Shown: piece by piece, positions 8,420 through 17,495 of the stretch
Position numbering within the stretch: position 1 is the stretch's first letter
How the letters are laid out: each line of letters begins with the position of its first letter
Source of the DNA: Paenibacillus graminis
GTDB taxonomy: Bacteria; Bacillota; Bacilli; Paenibacillales; Paenibacillaceae
Assembly: GCF_000758705.1 (NCBI RefSeq)
Contig: NZ_CP009287.1
Location: forward strand, 7,068,001-7,132,000
DNA length: 64,000 nt
Direction: 5' to 3'
Program-made: the position numbers and the translations under genes
Notes under the pieces: model-generated
Told to the model about the DNA's origin: nothing
The model's input: the letters and a program-made list of their open reading frames with translations, nothing else
Database searches by the model: none

Positions 8420-8806
8420 ATGAATTCAGAATTTCAAATTAAAGGTATTAGACAAGTATCCATTCGTGTACATGATATTGAAGCTGCTACTCGATTCTAC
8501 CAAGATACTCTAGGCCTAAAACTGTTATTTCAGATACCAAACATGACCTTTTTTGAATGTAACGGTATTCAAATTGTCTTGGGTATTGCTGAAGACCCCC
8601 AGTTCGATCATCCTAGTTCTGTGTTCTATTTCATAGTTGACAATATTAACTCTGCGTACGAAACATTAGTCAATCGGAATGTATATTTTTTGGATAAACC
8701 GCATAAAGTCGCTGAGATGGGTCAGACAGCAACCTGGATGACGTTCTTTCATGACCCCGACCAAAATGTACATGCTCTAGTGAGTGAAGTATCTGTGTCC
8801 CAATAA
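8420..8806 (+). CDS. VOC-superfamily protein (glyoxalase/bleomycin-resistance fold)
   Basis: A 128-residue protein with a single VOC module pair: IRQVSIRVHDIEAATRFYQDTLGL at the start and TWMTFFHDPDQNVHALV at the end. The FHDPDQN segment is the usual position of a metal ligand region. Members are lactoylglutathione lyase-like enzymes, dioxygenases or antibiotic-binding proteins; the specific role is unknown. The start follows aagggag at nine bases. It is followed by an intrinsic terminator and then by an att-like repeat. Confidence 0.88.
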   Translation: MNSEFQIKGIRQVSIRVHDIEAATRFYQDTLGLKLLFQIPNMTFFECNGIQIVLGIAEDPQFDHPSSVFYFIVDNINSAYETLVNRNVYFLDKPHKVAEMGQTATWMTFFHDPDQNVHALVSEVSVSQ

Positions 8807-8828
8807 TTATTATACACTCTATAAAAAA

Positions 8829-8858
8829 GTTCACCCGGATGTCGGGTGAGCTTTTTTT
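8829..8858 (+). terminator. Intrinsic terminator of the VOC gene
   Basis: Stem gttcacccg / cgggtgagc with a five-base loop and seven Ts. Confidence 0.85.
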
Positions 8859-8860
8859 AG

Positions 8861-8943
8861 TACAGGCTCCTGCCAGCTTCTCTCCAAAAAACTTGCCCCT
8901 ACTTATGGTACGGTTCATCGCGCTGACTGTAACGGCAAGTTTT
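8861..8943 (+). repeat. rlmH-3'-end repeat (att-like), copy 1
   Basis: This copy matches the rlmH end over about 60 bases, including the outer tacaggctcctgc flank. The core acttatggtacggttcatcg differs from rlmH by two bases. It is followed by gtaacggcaagtt, the inverted partner of aacttgcc. It marks the left limit of the repeat-bounded region. Confidence 0.75.
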
Positions 8944-8944
8944 A

Positions 8945-8975
8945 GGGCCATCCTTTGCGGGATGGCCCTCTTTTT
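8945..8975 (+). terminator. Hairpin with T-run at the att-like repeat
   Basis: gggccatcc / ggatggccc followed by tctttttc. A very similar hairpin (aaaggccatcc / ggatggccttt) stands at the same place next to the 24.83-kb repeat, and a degenerate one next to the 28.81-kb repeat, so it appears to be part of the repeated unit. Confidence 0.7.
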
Positions 8976-9027
8976 CATCTCGTTAGTATTTTATCAATCT
9001 GCAGGACGATTTTGGATCATACACTCG

Positions 9028-9372
9028 TTAATCTCTTCCCATATTCAGTACTTCTGCCTCATACGATTGAAACGCGTTTTCTATTCCCATCACAACATCT
9101 TTGATTTTCATATACCCTTTGGTGTACGGGAGCGAGTCTCTGATTTCTTCCCACATATAGTGGTACTGCTTTAAGTCTACCGTTTCGCACAGGACAAAAT
9201 CCGTATAATCTTTTCCAGGCAGCGCTTCTGCATCAAAGAATCGCACTTTGACGTGCTGATCGTATTTTTGTATAATCCCCTGCAATGAATCGGCATATTT
9301 TCTCCGTTCCTCCCGAGGCAATGCAAGCCAGGAAGGATAAAACTCCAACAGCACAACCATCATGTACCGCAT
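9028..9372 (-). CDS. Darcynin-like protein
   Basis: A 114-residue protein beginning MRYMMVVLLEFYPSWLALPR, then ERRKYADSL and FFDAEAL, as in the darcynin family of small cytoplasmic proteins of unknown function. A good ribosome site (ggtgg, seven bases) precedes the ATG. Downstream of and co-directional with a Crp/Fnr regulator; the pair is bounded by att-like repeats at 8.9 and 10.1 kb. Confidence 0.65.
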   Translation of the reverse strand: MRYMMVVLLEFYPSWLALPREERRKYADSLQGIIQKYDQHVKVRFFDAEALPGKDYTDFVLCETVDLKQYHYMWEEIRDSLPYTKGYMKIKDVVMGIENAFQSYEAEVLNMGRD

Positions 9373-9444
9373 TTCTTAACCACCTTTATTTGCTTATTTT
9401 TGTTTTATTTTAGCGACAAAGCGCTGGCTTCGCATTAACATAGG

Positions 9445-10026
9445 TTAATCTTTTTCCGAATGAAGGATCCGGCTCAGAGAAACAGGGGTAATTCCCAAGT
9501 AGGACGCAATGTGATACTGAGGAATCCGATGTTCCAATCCAGGGTACTTGACCAAAAACACGTCATATCTTTCCTTCGCGGACAGGTAAAGCAATTCCCG
9601 CTCTCTTTCTTCCTTTCGTATATATAATCTTTCAACACTCTTACATACAAAACGTTCCCATGCATGGCTTTTATCCACTAACTCCTTCAGCATATCATAA
9701 GATATTTCAATAACTGCAGAGTCTTCCATAGCCTCGATTGTAAAGAAAGAAGGCGTCCCCATGACCATGGCACCATGAGAAGTAGCAAAATCATTTTCCA
9801 CCGTAAAGGCAACATTATATTCCCTGCCGTCTTGAAGCGTATAATACAGGCGAAATAAGCCCATTGTGCAAAAATAAGCATGCTTCACCAATTGTCCCGC
9901 CTGAATTAGGATGACTCCTTTAGGGATTCGTTTTGTTCGTGAACGTTCTACAAACAGGTTCCAGTCCTCATCGGATAGCTGCGCTGCTTGAGGAAGATCT
10001 CGTATCGCACTGTAGTCAATATCCAT
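9445..10026 (-). CDS. Crp/Fnr-family transcriptional regulator
   Basis: A 193-residue protein. The N-terminal cyclic-nucleotide-binding-like barrel (KRIPKGVILIQAGQLVKHAYFC, FTVENDFATSHGAM) is followed by a short HTH (QYHIASYLGITPVSLSRIL). No cysteine cluster for an iron-sulphur centre is present, so it is not an Fnr-type oxygen sensor; it resembles Crp-like regulators that bind other effectors. It probably controls the downstream darcynin-like gene. Confidence 0.88.
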   Translation of the reverse strand: MDIDYSAIRDLPQAAQLSDEDWNLFVERSRTKRIPKGVILIQAGQLVKHAYFCTMGLFRLYYTLQDGREYNVAFTVENDFATSHGAMVMGTPSFFTIEAMEDSAVIEISYDMLKELVDKSHAWERFVCKSVERLYIRKEERERELLYLSAKERYDVFLVKYPGLEHRIPQYHIASYLGITPVSLSRILHSEKD

Positions 10027-10100
10027 CAGGAATTACACCCCCTAGTTTTCTTATCGCAAGTGACAACATATGCGGTAACGCAGAATTAACGGGTCACACC

Positions 10101-10135
10101 GAAAAACTTGCCCCTACTTACGATACGGTTCACCG
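10101..10135 (+). repeat. rlmH-3'-end repeat (att-like), copy 2
   Basis: aaaaacttgcccc then tacttacgatacggttcacc (10115-10134), one base away from the rlmH end over the core. The right side is unlike the other copies: it continues with gtatca, not gtaacggcaagtt. Confidence 0.75.
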
Positions 10136-10259
10136 TATCATCTATTGAGCGAAATCGAAAGGCACACGATGGGTGCCTTCTTCGTGGTAAATTATAAGGT
10201 ATACTTCATACTTTATCCTCGTTTCTATATTTATTTTGCAAACAGTGTTGCTTGTTGTC

Positions 10260-11204
10260 TCATCTGTTGTTTTGAACAAGCATACTGTTAAAGAGCCAGC
10301 GAAAGTTCCATCTGAAATACTGGGGCAGATTCCAATCCTCATAGCCTTTTAATACCCCTTGTTCCAGCCAGTAAGACTCTGATTTCCCGCTTTTTACAGC
10401 TCCAGAAACATAAGTGATCGTTTTCTCCAAAAAGTGTATGACATCCGTGATTCGATCTGAATTAGATACATCTCCGTGTCCCGGAATGACAGTATCGACC
10501 TTGAGGTCTTTTTGAATCCGTTTAAGGATGCGTATCCAAGCGTATGGATTACCGTATGGTATGACCGGAATGGTCTTAGTCGATATTAAATCACCAGCAA
10601 TCAAAGTTTGCTCCTCTGGAACGTACACAACAGCATCACTTAAAGAATGACCGCCTCCGTAAGATAGAACTTCGATTGTTCGCTTTGTTCCTTGAATAAC
10701 GAGTTTATCGTCAAAAGTTATCGTGGGTATCACCCTGCTAAGGGAAGGGATGGCATCATAAAGGGCCCGCTGTACGGAAAGATCATAGTCGATTTCAGTT
10801 AGCATGTGGGGATCTATTTGCTTTGAACGTACATGATTTAAGCTAGTTATTATCTTTTGAATGTTTTCCTGCATGAGATCAATATTCACTTCACCCATAT
10901 CAGAAAGCAAATCTCTTGTCCAAACGGTAGATATAAATTCGCTTTTCATAAATTCCTGATTGCCGTTGACATGATCTCCATGAAAATGTGTATTCACTAC
11001 ATATTTAACCGGTTTGTTTGTTAATTGTTCAGCAGTATGGCGTAACAAAATACCAGAATGCGGCAGGTTGGTTGTATCCACTACAACGGTTAAATCCCCA
11101 AGATCAATAATTGCTGCATTCCCCAGAGAACCGCTGCCTGGAACCGAAATAGCACCCCAGATACCTTCCGATGCTTGTTGAATCGTAAAATATTCGTTGT
11201 TCAT
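10260..11204 (-). CDS. MBL-fold metallo-hydrolase
   Basis: A 314-residue metallo-beta-lactamase-fold protein. The metal-binding motif THFHGDH is near residue 74, with a later YGGGHSLSDAV histidine and VIPGHGD. Such proteins hydrolyse esters, lactones or thioesters; the Gly-His-Ser pattern resembles quinoprotein-relay/MBL subgroups. There is no signal peptide, so it is cytoplasmic. It is divergent from a MerR gene, and its promoter has the MerR-type 19-bp spacer with a dyad, indicating direct control by that regulator. Confidence 0.88.
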   Translation of the reverse strand: MNNEYFTIQQASEGIWGAISVPGSGSLGNAAIIDLGDLTVVVDTTNLPHSGILLRHTAEQLTNKPVKYVVNTHFHGDHVNGNQEFMKSEFISTVWTRDLLSDMGEVNIDLMQENIQKIITSLNHVRSKQIDPHMLTEIDYDLSVQRALYDAIPSLSRVIPTITFDDKLVIQGTKRTIEVLSYGGGHSLSDAVVYVPEEQTLIAGDLISTKTIPVIPYGNPYAWIRILKRIQKDLKVDTVIPGHGDVSNSDRITDVIHFLEKTITYVSGAVKSGKSESYWLEQGVLKGYEDWNLPQYFRWNFRWLFNSMLVQNNR

Positions 11205-11222
11205 TGTTACACCCCTTTAACA

Positions 11223-11253
11223 ATAGTAAAGTTAACTTACAAGTTAGAGTCAA
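11223..11253 (-). promoter_or_regulatory. MerR-type promoter of the MBL hydrolase
   Basis: On the minus strand, ttgact (11253-11248) and tactat (11228-11223) are separated by 19 bp, the over-long spacing typical of MerR-activated promoters. A dyad taactt-gt-aagtta (11233-11246) lies in the spacer. A related sequence, aagttagggtcaattg, recurs at 11281-11296 before the MerR gene, close to its own -10 (tataat, 11328-11333), which suggests autoregulation. Confidence 0.75.
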
Positions 11254-11374
11254 CTGGAAGTCAAGAGGATTTTCAGGGTGAAGTTAGGGTCAATTGTAAA
11301 CATTGGCTTTGAGTTGACTGAAAGCTGTATAATATTTTTCAATATCAGCATTAAAAAGGAGGGGCAGAAATCGG

Positions 11375-11788
11375 ATGCTTACAATAAGTCAAGTGTCAGA
11401 AAAAACGGGATTAACTCCTTACACGATTCGTTATTATGAAAAAATCGGGGTGCTACATGAACCCAAGCGTAGTAATGGAGGGGCACGTGTCTACAAAGAA
11501 AGCGAGGTTTCCTACATCCAATGTCTAAATAAACTAAAAAAATTGGGCTTATCGCTTGAGGAGATTACGGAATTTACTCGTGAGGGCTGTGTAATGGATA
11601 AAATTCAACAAGGGGAGAATCCTTCTAATTATAATCCCACCTTAAAAAAGCGGATTGAAATCCTTGAGAAGCATCTGATGGGACTGGAATCCAGGCGACA
11701 AGAGATTAATTACATGATTTCACTCGCCGAAGAGAAACTTACCCTATACCAAGAACTTACGAAAGAAGACATAGTAAATACTAGGTAA
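11375..11788 (+). CDS. MerR-family transcriptional regulator
   Basis: A 137-residue protein. The N-terminal winged HTH is typical (TISQVSEKTGLTPYTIRYYEK, then ARVYKESEVSYIQCL), followed by a long dimerisation helix. The effector-binding tail lacks the conserved cysteine set of metal sensors; the single Cys in EGCVMDKI is not diagnostic. A good ribosome site (aggagggg) precedes the ATG. It is divergent from the MBL hydrolase and is expected to activate it by twisting the 19-bp-spacer promoter. Confidence 0.9.
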   Translation: MLTISQVSEKTGLTPYTIRYYEKIGVLHEPKRSNGGARVYKESEVSYIQCLNKLKKLGLSLEEITEFTREGCVMDKIQQGENPSNYNPTLKKRIEILEKHLMGLESRRQEINYMISLAEEKLTLYQELTKEDIVNTR

Positions 11789-11815
11789 TCGCAGCGTAAT
11801 CCTACGTGAACACTG

Positions 11816-11848
11816 CAGGGTATCTGATGTAGAAAATCAGACACCCTG
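11816..11848 (+). terminator. Hairpin downstream of the MerR gene
   Basis: cagggtatctgat / atcagacaccctg, 12 of 13 pairs, but no T-run follows, so terminator function is uncertain. Confidence 0.45.
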
Positions 11849-11989
11849 TGCCAGTTATTGAGAGCAAGCCCTAAAGGTATTCCCAAACGGAATGTCAGCT
11901 GGCAGTGTCGGAGTCCGGCTAGCTCGTCGATCCACACGATAATGAAAACAATCTCGGAGGGTGCAATAGACGTGGTCACAGGGAATATG

Positions 11990-13546
11990 CTAGTTTAATT
12001 TTATACTTTTTAATATTTCGTTGAAATCGGCGTTGGCTTGTTTGCTAACCTGCGATGGAGAAGCTAACAATAGGGAATAGATTTCATTGTTTTGCTCGAA
12101 TAGAATCATTCGAAATTCCATTGTTTCATTTTTGCTGCTTAAGCTATAGGTCAGCTGCTTCGCATCGATTTCCCCCAACTTCACGGACTGCTCATTGATT
12201 TTCACCGCATTTCTGTCCGTTATATCTTTTTTGGCCAAGCTAACATATTGTTCGAAGTTCATATCTAAATCGCTCTTACTTTTATGCTGAATAACCAGCA
12301 TGCTCATCTCAAATGAGAATAAGATAAGCTGATGATCTCCAGTATTCTCAATAGAAGATGTTCTGTCACTCCAGTCGCCGTAGGCTGTAATTTGGATCTT
12401 TTTGTCTTTGGTCGCAAATGGCTGCTTCGTATTAATTGTGACTGCTTGAATCTTAGCCAGCCAGTTCACCTTCGCATCCACTGCTTCGCCGATAAAACGT
12501 AATGGAACGTAGGTGCTGCCCTTGATATTAGAAGGGGCTACTGTCAGTTTTTTCTGCTTGCCATTGATCTCAGCAGTAGTTGAACCCACTTTAAGTTTGA
12601 TAAGCGTACCTAGTTTGCTTCCGGTGATTGTTTGCGTTTTTGGATCCCAGTCAACCTTTAGTCCTAACGCTTCGAAAATAGCGCGGAACGGAACAAGTAC
12701 AGATCCATTTTGCCGGATAGGTGGGATTTGGAATTTAACGTTCTCCCCATTCAACAGCACCATGATTCCGTTCCGATCTGAAGGTGGTGCCGGTCGATCA
12801 TCATCTTCTTCAAGCACTTTAACCCCTTTGGCAGCAAGTTCGGTCAGGATTTTTTCTGCATTCGCATTCAGAGGGTTATTACTGAGTGAAACCTCCTTGA
12901 GCTTCGGAAGACTTGTTAAGACGCTAATATCTTGAACCTGATTATTCACAAAGTATAAATGTTCTAGTTCCGGGTGATCTCTTAGCGGTTCAAGGGACTG
13001 GATTTGGTTATCGCTTATGTCCAACCATTTCAGTTTGACTAAAGATTGAATCGGCGACAGGTCCTTAAGCTGATTATCGCCGATTAACAAGTCCGTTAAA
13101 TTGGTTAATTCCGCTAGTGCATCAAGCTTCTCGATATTATTCGAATCGATAACAAGCTTCTCCAGTTGGGACAACTCTTGTAGCGGCTCAATTTGAGTGA
13201 TTTGGTTGCCGCTCAAAGCTAGGAAAGTGACTTTATGCAAATTTTTAAGTGGCTCAATATTGGTAATGTCAAGCCCTGGGAGCATTAAGCTCTCTAAATT
13301 AACAGCATACTCTAGTCCGCTTAAACTGATAATTTTCTGTTCAGGATCATCGGGATAGAGCGATGTCATGGTCTGTAGATCTTCTTTGGTAATGAGGCCA
13401 GTCGGTTTCTTTAACTCGATTCGAATCGCTTGTTCCAAATTTTTGTCTGAGATAAGTGGGGTCTCTGCAAATGCGGATGGAATAGAAACGAAGCATAGCA
13501 AGAAAGCAAGTACAGTGATTAGTTGAAGATTGATCGGCTTACGCAA
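11990..13546 (-). CDS. Secreted leucine-rich-repeat protein with copper-amine-oxidase-N stalk domain
   Basis: A 518-residue protein with a signal peptide (about residues 1-27, ending AFAE). About six internalin-like LRRs follow (residues 60-240; units such as LTDLLIGDNQLKDLSPI). Next is a stalk domain of the copper amine oxidase N-terminal type (about 260-370, with VPFRAIFEALG and YVPLRFIGEAV), and last an unassigned C-terminal domain of about 130 residues. Stalk domains of this kind are very common in Paenibacillus cell-surface proteins. It probably acts in wall-associated binding. No enzymatic motif is seen. Confidence 0.85.
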   Translation of the reverse strand: MRKPINLQLITVLAFLLCFVSIPSAFAETPLISDKNLEQAIRIELKKPTGLITKEDLQTMTSLYPDDPEQKIISLSGLEYAVNLESLMLPGLDITNIEPLKNLHKVTFLALSGNQITQIEPLQELSQLEKLVIDSNNIEKLDALAELTNLTDLLIGDNQLKDLSPIQSLVKLKWLDISDNQIQSLEPLRDHPELEHLYFVNNQVQDISVLTSLPKLKEVSLSNNPLNANAEKILTELAAKGVKVLEEDDDRPAPPSDRNGIMVLLNGENVKFQIPPIRQNGSVLVPFRAIFEALGLKVDWDPKTQTITGSKLGTLIKLKVGSTTAEINGKQKKLTVAPSNIKGSTYVPLRFIGEAVDAKVNWLAKIQAVTINTKQPFATKDKKIQITAYGDWSDRTSSIENTGDHQLILFSFEMSMLVIQHKSKSDLDMNFEQYVSLAKKDITDRNAVKINEQSVKLGEIDAKQLTYSLSSKNETMEFRMILFEQNNEIYSLLLASPSQVSKQANADFNEILKSIKLN

Positions 13547-13616
13547 AATGGGTTCACTCCTCGAATTGTCATAGTGACTACCTTCGACATTTGCCGACTA
13601 TTCCCTTTATATCAAA

Positions 13617-13642
13617 AAAGATAGCCCTACAGGCTATCTTTT
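13617..13642 (-). terminator. Orphan intrinsic terminator
   Basis: aaagatagcc / ggctatcttt with a five-base loop; the minus strand continues with a T-run. It would end a leftward gene from the right, but only decayed sequence is there. Confidence 0.6.
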
Positions 13643-13934
13643 GGCAGGTCTATCAACTAGCTTTCGCAGGAAGATGCGCTTCACTGCCTACATGGCTTCT
13701 TCAATCGTGTGCACCCCAATGACAAAGCATTCCCCCTCGTATTGGCTCATCGCATCGGCATATCTTGATCATAATAATGCTCCAGCAGCAGCTTCAAGGC
13801 CCTTTCGAATTATCCGATCAAGAGATTCGCTTCGATTTCCTTCGCGATATTAATAGACCCTCATCCAAACAGGCAAGATATAGCACCTCCAATCAACAGT
13901 GGTGACTCCTTCCTAAATAGCAACTTGATATGAA
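13643..13934 (-). pseudogene. Decayed coding sequence
   Basis: The minus strand shows broken stretches of protein-like sequence (IIRKGLEAAAGALL, then SQYEGECFVIGVHTIEEAM) interrupted by stops and frame changes, followed by the orphan terminator. I cannot identify the parent gene. The plus-strand frame across it looks like a shadow. Confidence 0.35.
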
Positions 13935-13988
13935 AATTCCGCCCTACTTGTGGTACGGTTCACTACGATGGTTGAAGCGGCAAGTTTT
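13935..13988 (+). repeat. rlmH-3'-end repeat (att-like), copy 3
   Basis: The core reads tacttgtggtacggttcac (13945-13963), followed at 13975 by aagcggcaagtttt, a worn version of gtaacggcaagtt. It is the most diverged of the clear copies. It separates the LRR/MBL module from the glycosidase module. Confidence 0.6.
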
Positions 13989-14093
13989 GCGATTTTAATA
14001 ATTACTACTGAGTTAAGGCAACACATGCCAAAAGAGGCCGCTTCAAATCAGCCCCTTCATAATATTGCTATACAAATCCCTTGCTATAAGCGG

Positions 14094-14253
14094 TGCTGCT
14101 TACGGTATTTCGACGGCGCCAGGCCGAGCTTCGCGCTGAACACGTTGACATCAGGCGCTCAACATCTTTGACGGCCCACCTTCCAGCAAGCCTAGCGGCT
14201 TCTTCCGGCTTCGGCTCCTGCTCCCATTCAAATTGAATGAAGTAAAAGGCCAA
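14094..14253 (-). pseudogene. AraC-family regulator, C-terminal remnant
   Basis: The end of the frame reads VFSAKLGLAPSKYRKQHRL-stop, the typical AraC tail. The part before it (EEAARLAGRWAVKDVERL) is in another frame, so at least one indel separates them. It is a fragment of a regulator of the kind normally found beside glycosidase operons. Confidence 0.55.
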
Positions 14254-14361
14254 TGGTGTAAATGTTCTCCTGTATAATGTAGTACCGGGCGGGCAGACAA
14301 TATGTCATCCACTCCCGCTTCGCCTTCGTGCTCGCCGCAGCGGTATGCGAACTAAGAAGAT

Positions 14362-14407
14362 AAATAGCCTAATCCTTTGGCGTAAATGCTCAAGAATTAG
14401 GCTATTT
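14362..14407 (-). terminator. Intrinsic terminator of the GH105/GH2 operon
   Basis: A 12-bp perfect stem, aaatagcctaat / attaggctattt, 40 bp downstream of the GH105 stop. Confidence 0.75.
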
Positions 14408-14446
14408 GTATCCAAGAAGAGATGAATAAATGAGCTTACGCAGGGT

Positions 14447-15562
14447 TTATTTTAAAGCTTCATACAATGCAATAAGAGCCAAGGACTGTCCGTATGCCAT
14501 TGGCATGAGGGCAATGTTCTGGTAATGGTCTTTATCCAATCCCATACCGGTTCCGGCCGACACATTCAGCACGGTTCCATCTCCGCTAATATTTTGACAC
14601 ACCGACTGAATGGCCTTGTCTGCCGCAGCCTGATATGAGGAATCCAGAATACCGGCTTTAATGCCTTTTAGAATACCCGCGGCAATTGCGGCCGATCCGG
14701 ATACCTCTTCATAGCTGGTTGGGTCCTGCAGGACGGTATGCCAAAGACCGGAAGCAGCCTGGAGTGAAACCAAGGCATTGACCTGAGCTTTATACGTATC
14801 AACCAGAAATTGCCGGATACCCGGGCTAATCGTATCCTGGCAAGTTTCCAGGTAATCGACGATACCATAGGTGAACCAAGAATTTCCGCGGCACCAGAAG
14901 ATACTGCCGAAATTATCATTGCGTTCGAAACTCCAGCCGTGGAATAACAGGCCGGTATGTTTGTCGAACAAATACTTGATATGGAGCAAAATCTGGTGTT
15001 GAGCTTCATACTCCCACTCCGGCCGGTTAAACTTGCGCCCGGCCTGGTTCAGAAACAGAACTGCCATAAAGAGCGTATCAATCCATAACTGTCCATTGTG
15101 CAAGTGAATTCCATCCCGATTGCCAATGGCAGTGACCGTATGCTGAAAGCCTCCTTCTTTGGTTTTGGGCAACTCATGAACGAGCCAGTCCGCATGTTCC
15201 CGGCATAGCTGTTCCAGTTGGCTGGAAGGCTCAAGCTGATCCAGGAGCTGAACCAAAGCCAAATAAGGAGCTGTCGTATTAATGTTTTTTGAAGGCAGTC
15301 CAATCTCTAGATTACGGGAATACCAATTTTGAAAAAATTCTAAATAGCGGTGATCGCTGTAATACTTCTGTAGCTTGTAAAGACCATAAAGACCGATGCC
15401 CTGAGGCCAGTCCCATTCTTCAATTCCGAAATCCCGTTGCACAATCCCTAATTTTGTATCGGCCTGAACCACAGTTTTATCCTTTTCATAGTCGCTACCA
15501 CCCAGATTCATAAGCTTGTCTACTACCAGTCCAATTTTTTGAAGCAGTATCTCATTTGTCAT
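14447..15562 (-). CDS. GH88/GH105-family unsaturated glycuronyl hydrolase
   Basis: A 371-residue alpha/alpha-barrel hydrolase like YteR/YesR. Recognisable parts are WPQGIGLYGLYK, NGQLWIDTLFMAVLFL (the Asp is the expected catalytic acid) and FWCRGNSWFTYGI. Family members remove the unsaturated uronic acid left by pectin/rhamnogalacturonan lyases, in the cytoplasm. No signal peptide is present, which fits import of oligosaccharides by the ABC transporter encoded upstream. Last gene of the minus-strand sugar operon. Confidence 0.88.
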   Translation of the reverse strand: MTNEILLQKIGLVVDKLMNLGGSDYEKDKTVVQADTKLGIVQRDFGIEEWDWPQGIGLYGLYKLQKYYSDHRYLEFFQNWYSRNLEIGLPSKNINTTAPYLALVQLLDQLEPSSQLEQLCREHADWLVHELPKTKEGGFQHTVTAIGNRDGIHLHNGQLWIDTLFMAVLFLNQAGRKFNRPEWEYEAQHQILLHIKYLFDKHTGLLFHGWSFERNDNFGSIFWCRGNSWFTYGIVDYLETCQDTISPGIRQFLVDTYKAQVNALVSLQAASGLWHTVLQDPTSYEEVSGSAAIAAGILKGIKAGILDSSYQAAADKAIQSVCQNISGDGTVLNVSAGTGMGLDKDHYQNIALMPMAYGQSLALIALYEALK

Positions 15563-15635
15563 GGATTCATAAACTCCTTATCATTAAATATGTTCCGAAA
15601 GCAAGCTTGTGCATTCTTACCTATGACTGTATATA

Positions 15636-17432
15636 CTAAACTGTCCGTAGATGCCATTGACTATTAATTTCTTTAATTAACGACATATCGCATTTAGGTG
15701 TTCGATCATATGCCAATAGACCGTTAATTTCTTGCTCAACATCTGTTAACTGCGTATAACAATAACCATAAATAATCTTAGAAGCGTATATAGCCTTCAT
15801 AATTCTTTCATATTCTAGAACAAGATCTTCTGAAGATTGTGCACTGGTATATCCCCAACCATCGTCAGCGCCAGCCTTATAGCTTATACCACCAAATTCA
15901 GTTAACAAGATTGGCTCTCCCCGATGTTGGTAACCATCTGCATATACACTGCGAGCTGATGGCTTTGAAGCAAGCATCGTTTCCTTCGTGGAAAGAATTC
16001 GCTTAAATTCTTCATACTTATCCAACTCATCTGCTCTGCCATGCTGATAATTGTGTACTGCACAAATGTCAGTTAGTGTCATTTCCCATCCATCATTCGA
16101 TATCACTAATCGGGTATCATCCAATGAATGAATAAGACTATACATGGCTAAGCTGTGATACTGCTGCTTCTCATTCGATTTCACCATCGGAATTCCCCAG
16201 CTTTCGTTAAGCGGAACCCATGCAACAATAGATGGATGATTGAAATCACGGTCAATAATTTCAATCCATTCTTTGGTTAACCGGGCTACAGCATCACTAT
16301 TAAAAGAGGCGTTGGCAGCACATTCTCCCCATACAAGGAACCCTATTCGATCTGCCCAGTATAAAAATCGCGGGTCTTCTACCTTTTGATGTTTACGGCA
16401 ACCGTTAAACCCTAATTCTTTGGCTAATTCAATATCTTTCCTCAGGTGTTCATCCGTTGGCGCAGTAAGTAATCCTTCCTGCCAGTAGCCTTGGTCCAAT
16501 ACAAGCTTTTGATAATAAGGTTTGTTATTCAGATAGACCATACCATTCTCTGCATGAATTTTCCGCATGCCAAAATACGATGTAATACAATCCACCTCAA
16601 CCCCATGATCGTAAAGCTTCATTTTAACATCAAACAAATTAGGAGTTTCCGGAGTCCATGTCCAGCCAGCATGATGAAAGTTTGTTCGAAATATATTCAA
16701 ACCAAATAGATTTACCATTCGACGTGTTATTGGCTGCAACAATCGTACTCGATCCTGAATAACAGGTACTCCTCGAAAAGAAATACGAATATCCAAATCT
16801 AATTCTTCTGAACCATACCCCTCAGATTTAACTTCTATGCCAATGCTCCCTTGATCTAAATCGGGTTGAAATTTCACCTGATGAATATAAACAGGGTTTA
16901 CCGCCTCCAGCCACACTGTCTGCCAAATCCCTGTCGTGCGGGTATACCAGATGCTATCTGGCTTCTCTAACCAGAACTGTTTTCCCCGGGGTATAGTTTC
17001 ATCCTTGGAAGGGTCCTCAACACGAACAGTCACCTGTTCCTCCTCTCCGGTTAATGCATGCGTAATATCAAAAGAAAATGGAGTGTGTCCTCCCTCGTGC
17101 ATGCCGATATAATGGCCGTTCACATAAACCCAGGCTCTATAATCTACCGCTCCAAAATGTAATACAACACGCTTCTTATACCAACCTGAATCAAGTGTAA
17201 AATTACGCTTATACCAGACATAGTCATGAAAAGAGGTGTCGTGTATTCCACTTGCTGGTGTTTGAAAAGCAAATGGCACTTGAATTGTCTGGCTAAAATT
17301 TTCACTTGGATCAAACCATCGCTGTGCAGTTCCAGCATTCCTGTCATCAAATTCAAATTGCCATGCTCCATTTAAGTTAAGCCATGCGTCTCTAACTAAC
17401 TGTGGACGCGGATATTCCATCCTAAAAGACAT
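15636..17432 (-). CDS. Glycoside hydrolase family 2 protein
   Basis: A 598-residue protein with the three N-terminal GH2 parts (sugar-binding jelly roll, Ig-like domain, TIM barrel). The acid/base region is WVPLNESWG (about residue 410), and the probable nucleophile is the Glu in ILLTEFGG (about 520). The length and sequence style suit a beta-galactosidase/beta-glucuronidase-type exo-enzyme; the substrate cannot be assigned. No signal peptide. It lies between the ABC permease and the GH105 gene, so intracellular processing of an imported plant oligosaccharide is likely. Confidence 0.9.
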   Translation of the reverse strand: MSFRMEYPRPQLVRDAWLNLNGAWQFEFDDRNAGTAQRWFDPSENFSQTIQVPFAFQTPASGIHDTSFHDYVWYKRNFTLDSGWYKKRVVLHFGAVDYRAWVYVNGHYIGMHEGGHTPFSFDITHALTGEEEQVTVRVEDPSKDETIPRGKQFWLEKPDSIWYTRTTGIWQTVWLEAVNPVYIHQVKFQPDLDQGSIGIEVKSEGYGSEELDLDIRISFRGVPVIQDRVRLLQPITRRMVNLFGLNIFRTNFHHAGWTWTPETPNLFDVKMKLYDHGVEVDCITSYFGMRKIHAENGMVYLNNKPYYQKLVLDQGYWQEGLLTAPTDEHLRKDIELAKELGFNGCRKHQKVEDPRFLYWADRIGFLVWGECAANASFNSDAVARLTKEWIEIIDRDFNHPSIVAWVPLNESWGIPMVKSNEKQQYHSLAMYSLIHSLDDTRLVISNDGWEMTLTDICAVHNYQHGRADELDKYEEFKRILSTKETMLASKPSARSVYADGYQHRGEPILLTEFGGISYKAGADDGWGYTSAQSSEDLVLEYERIMKAIYASKIIYGYCYTQLTDVEQEINGLLAYDRTPKCDMSLIKEINSQWHLRTV

Positions 17433-17495
17433 CTATCTTCATCTCCTATCCTATCCATTTATATCTTGCTGCATTGGCCAGTTCTTTATCTGGTA

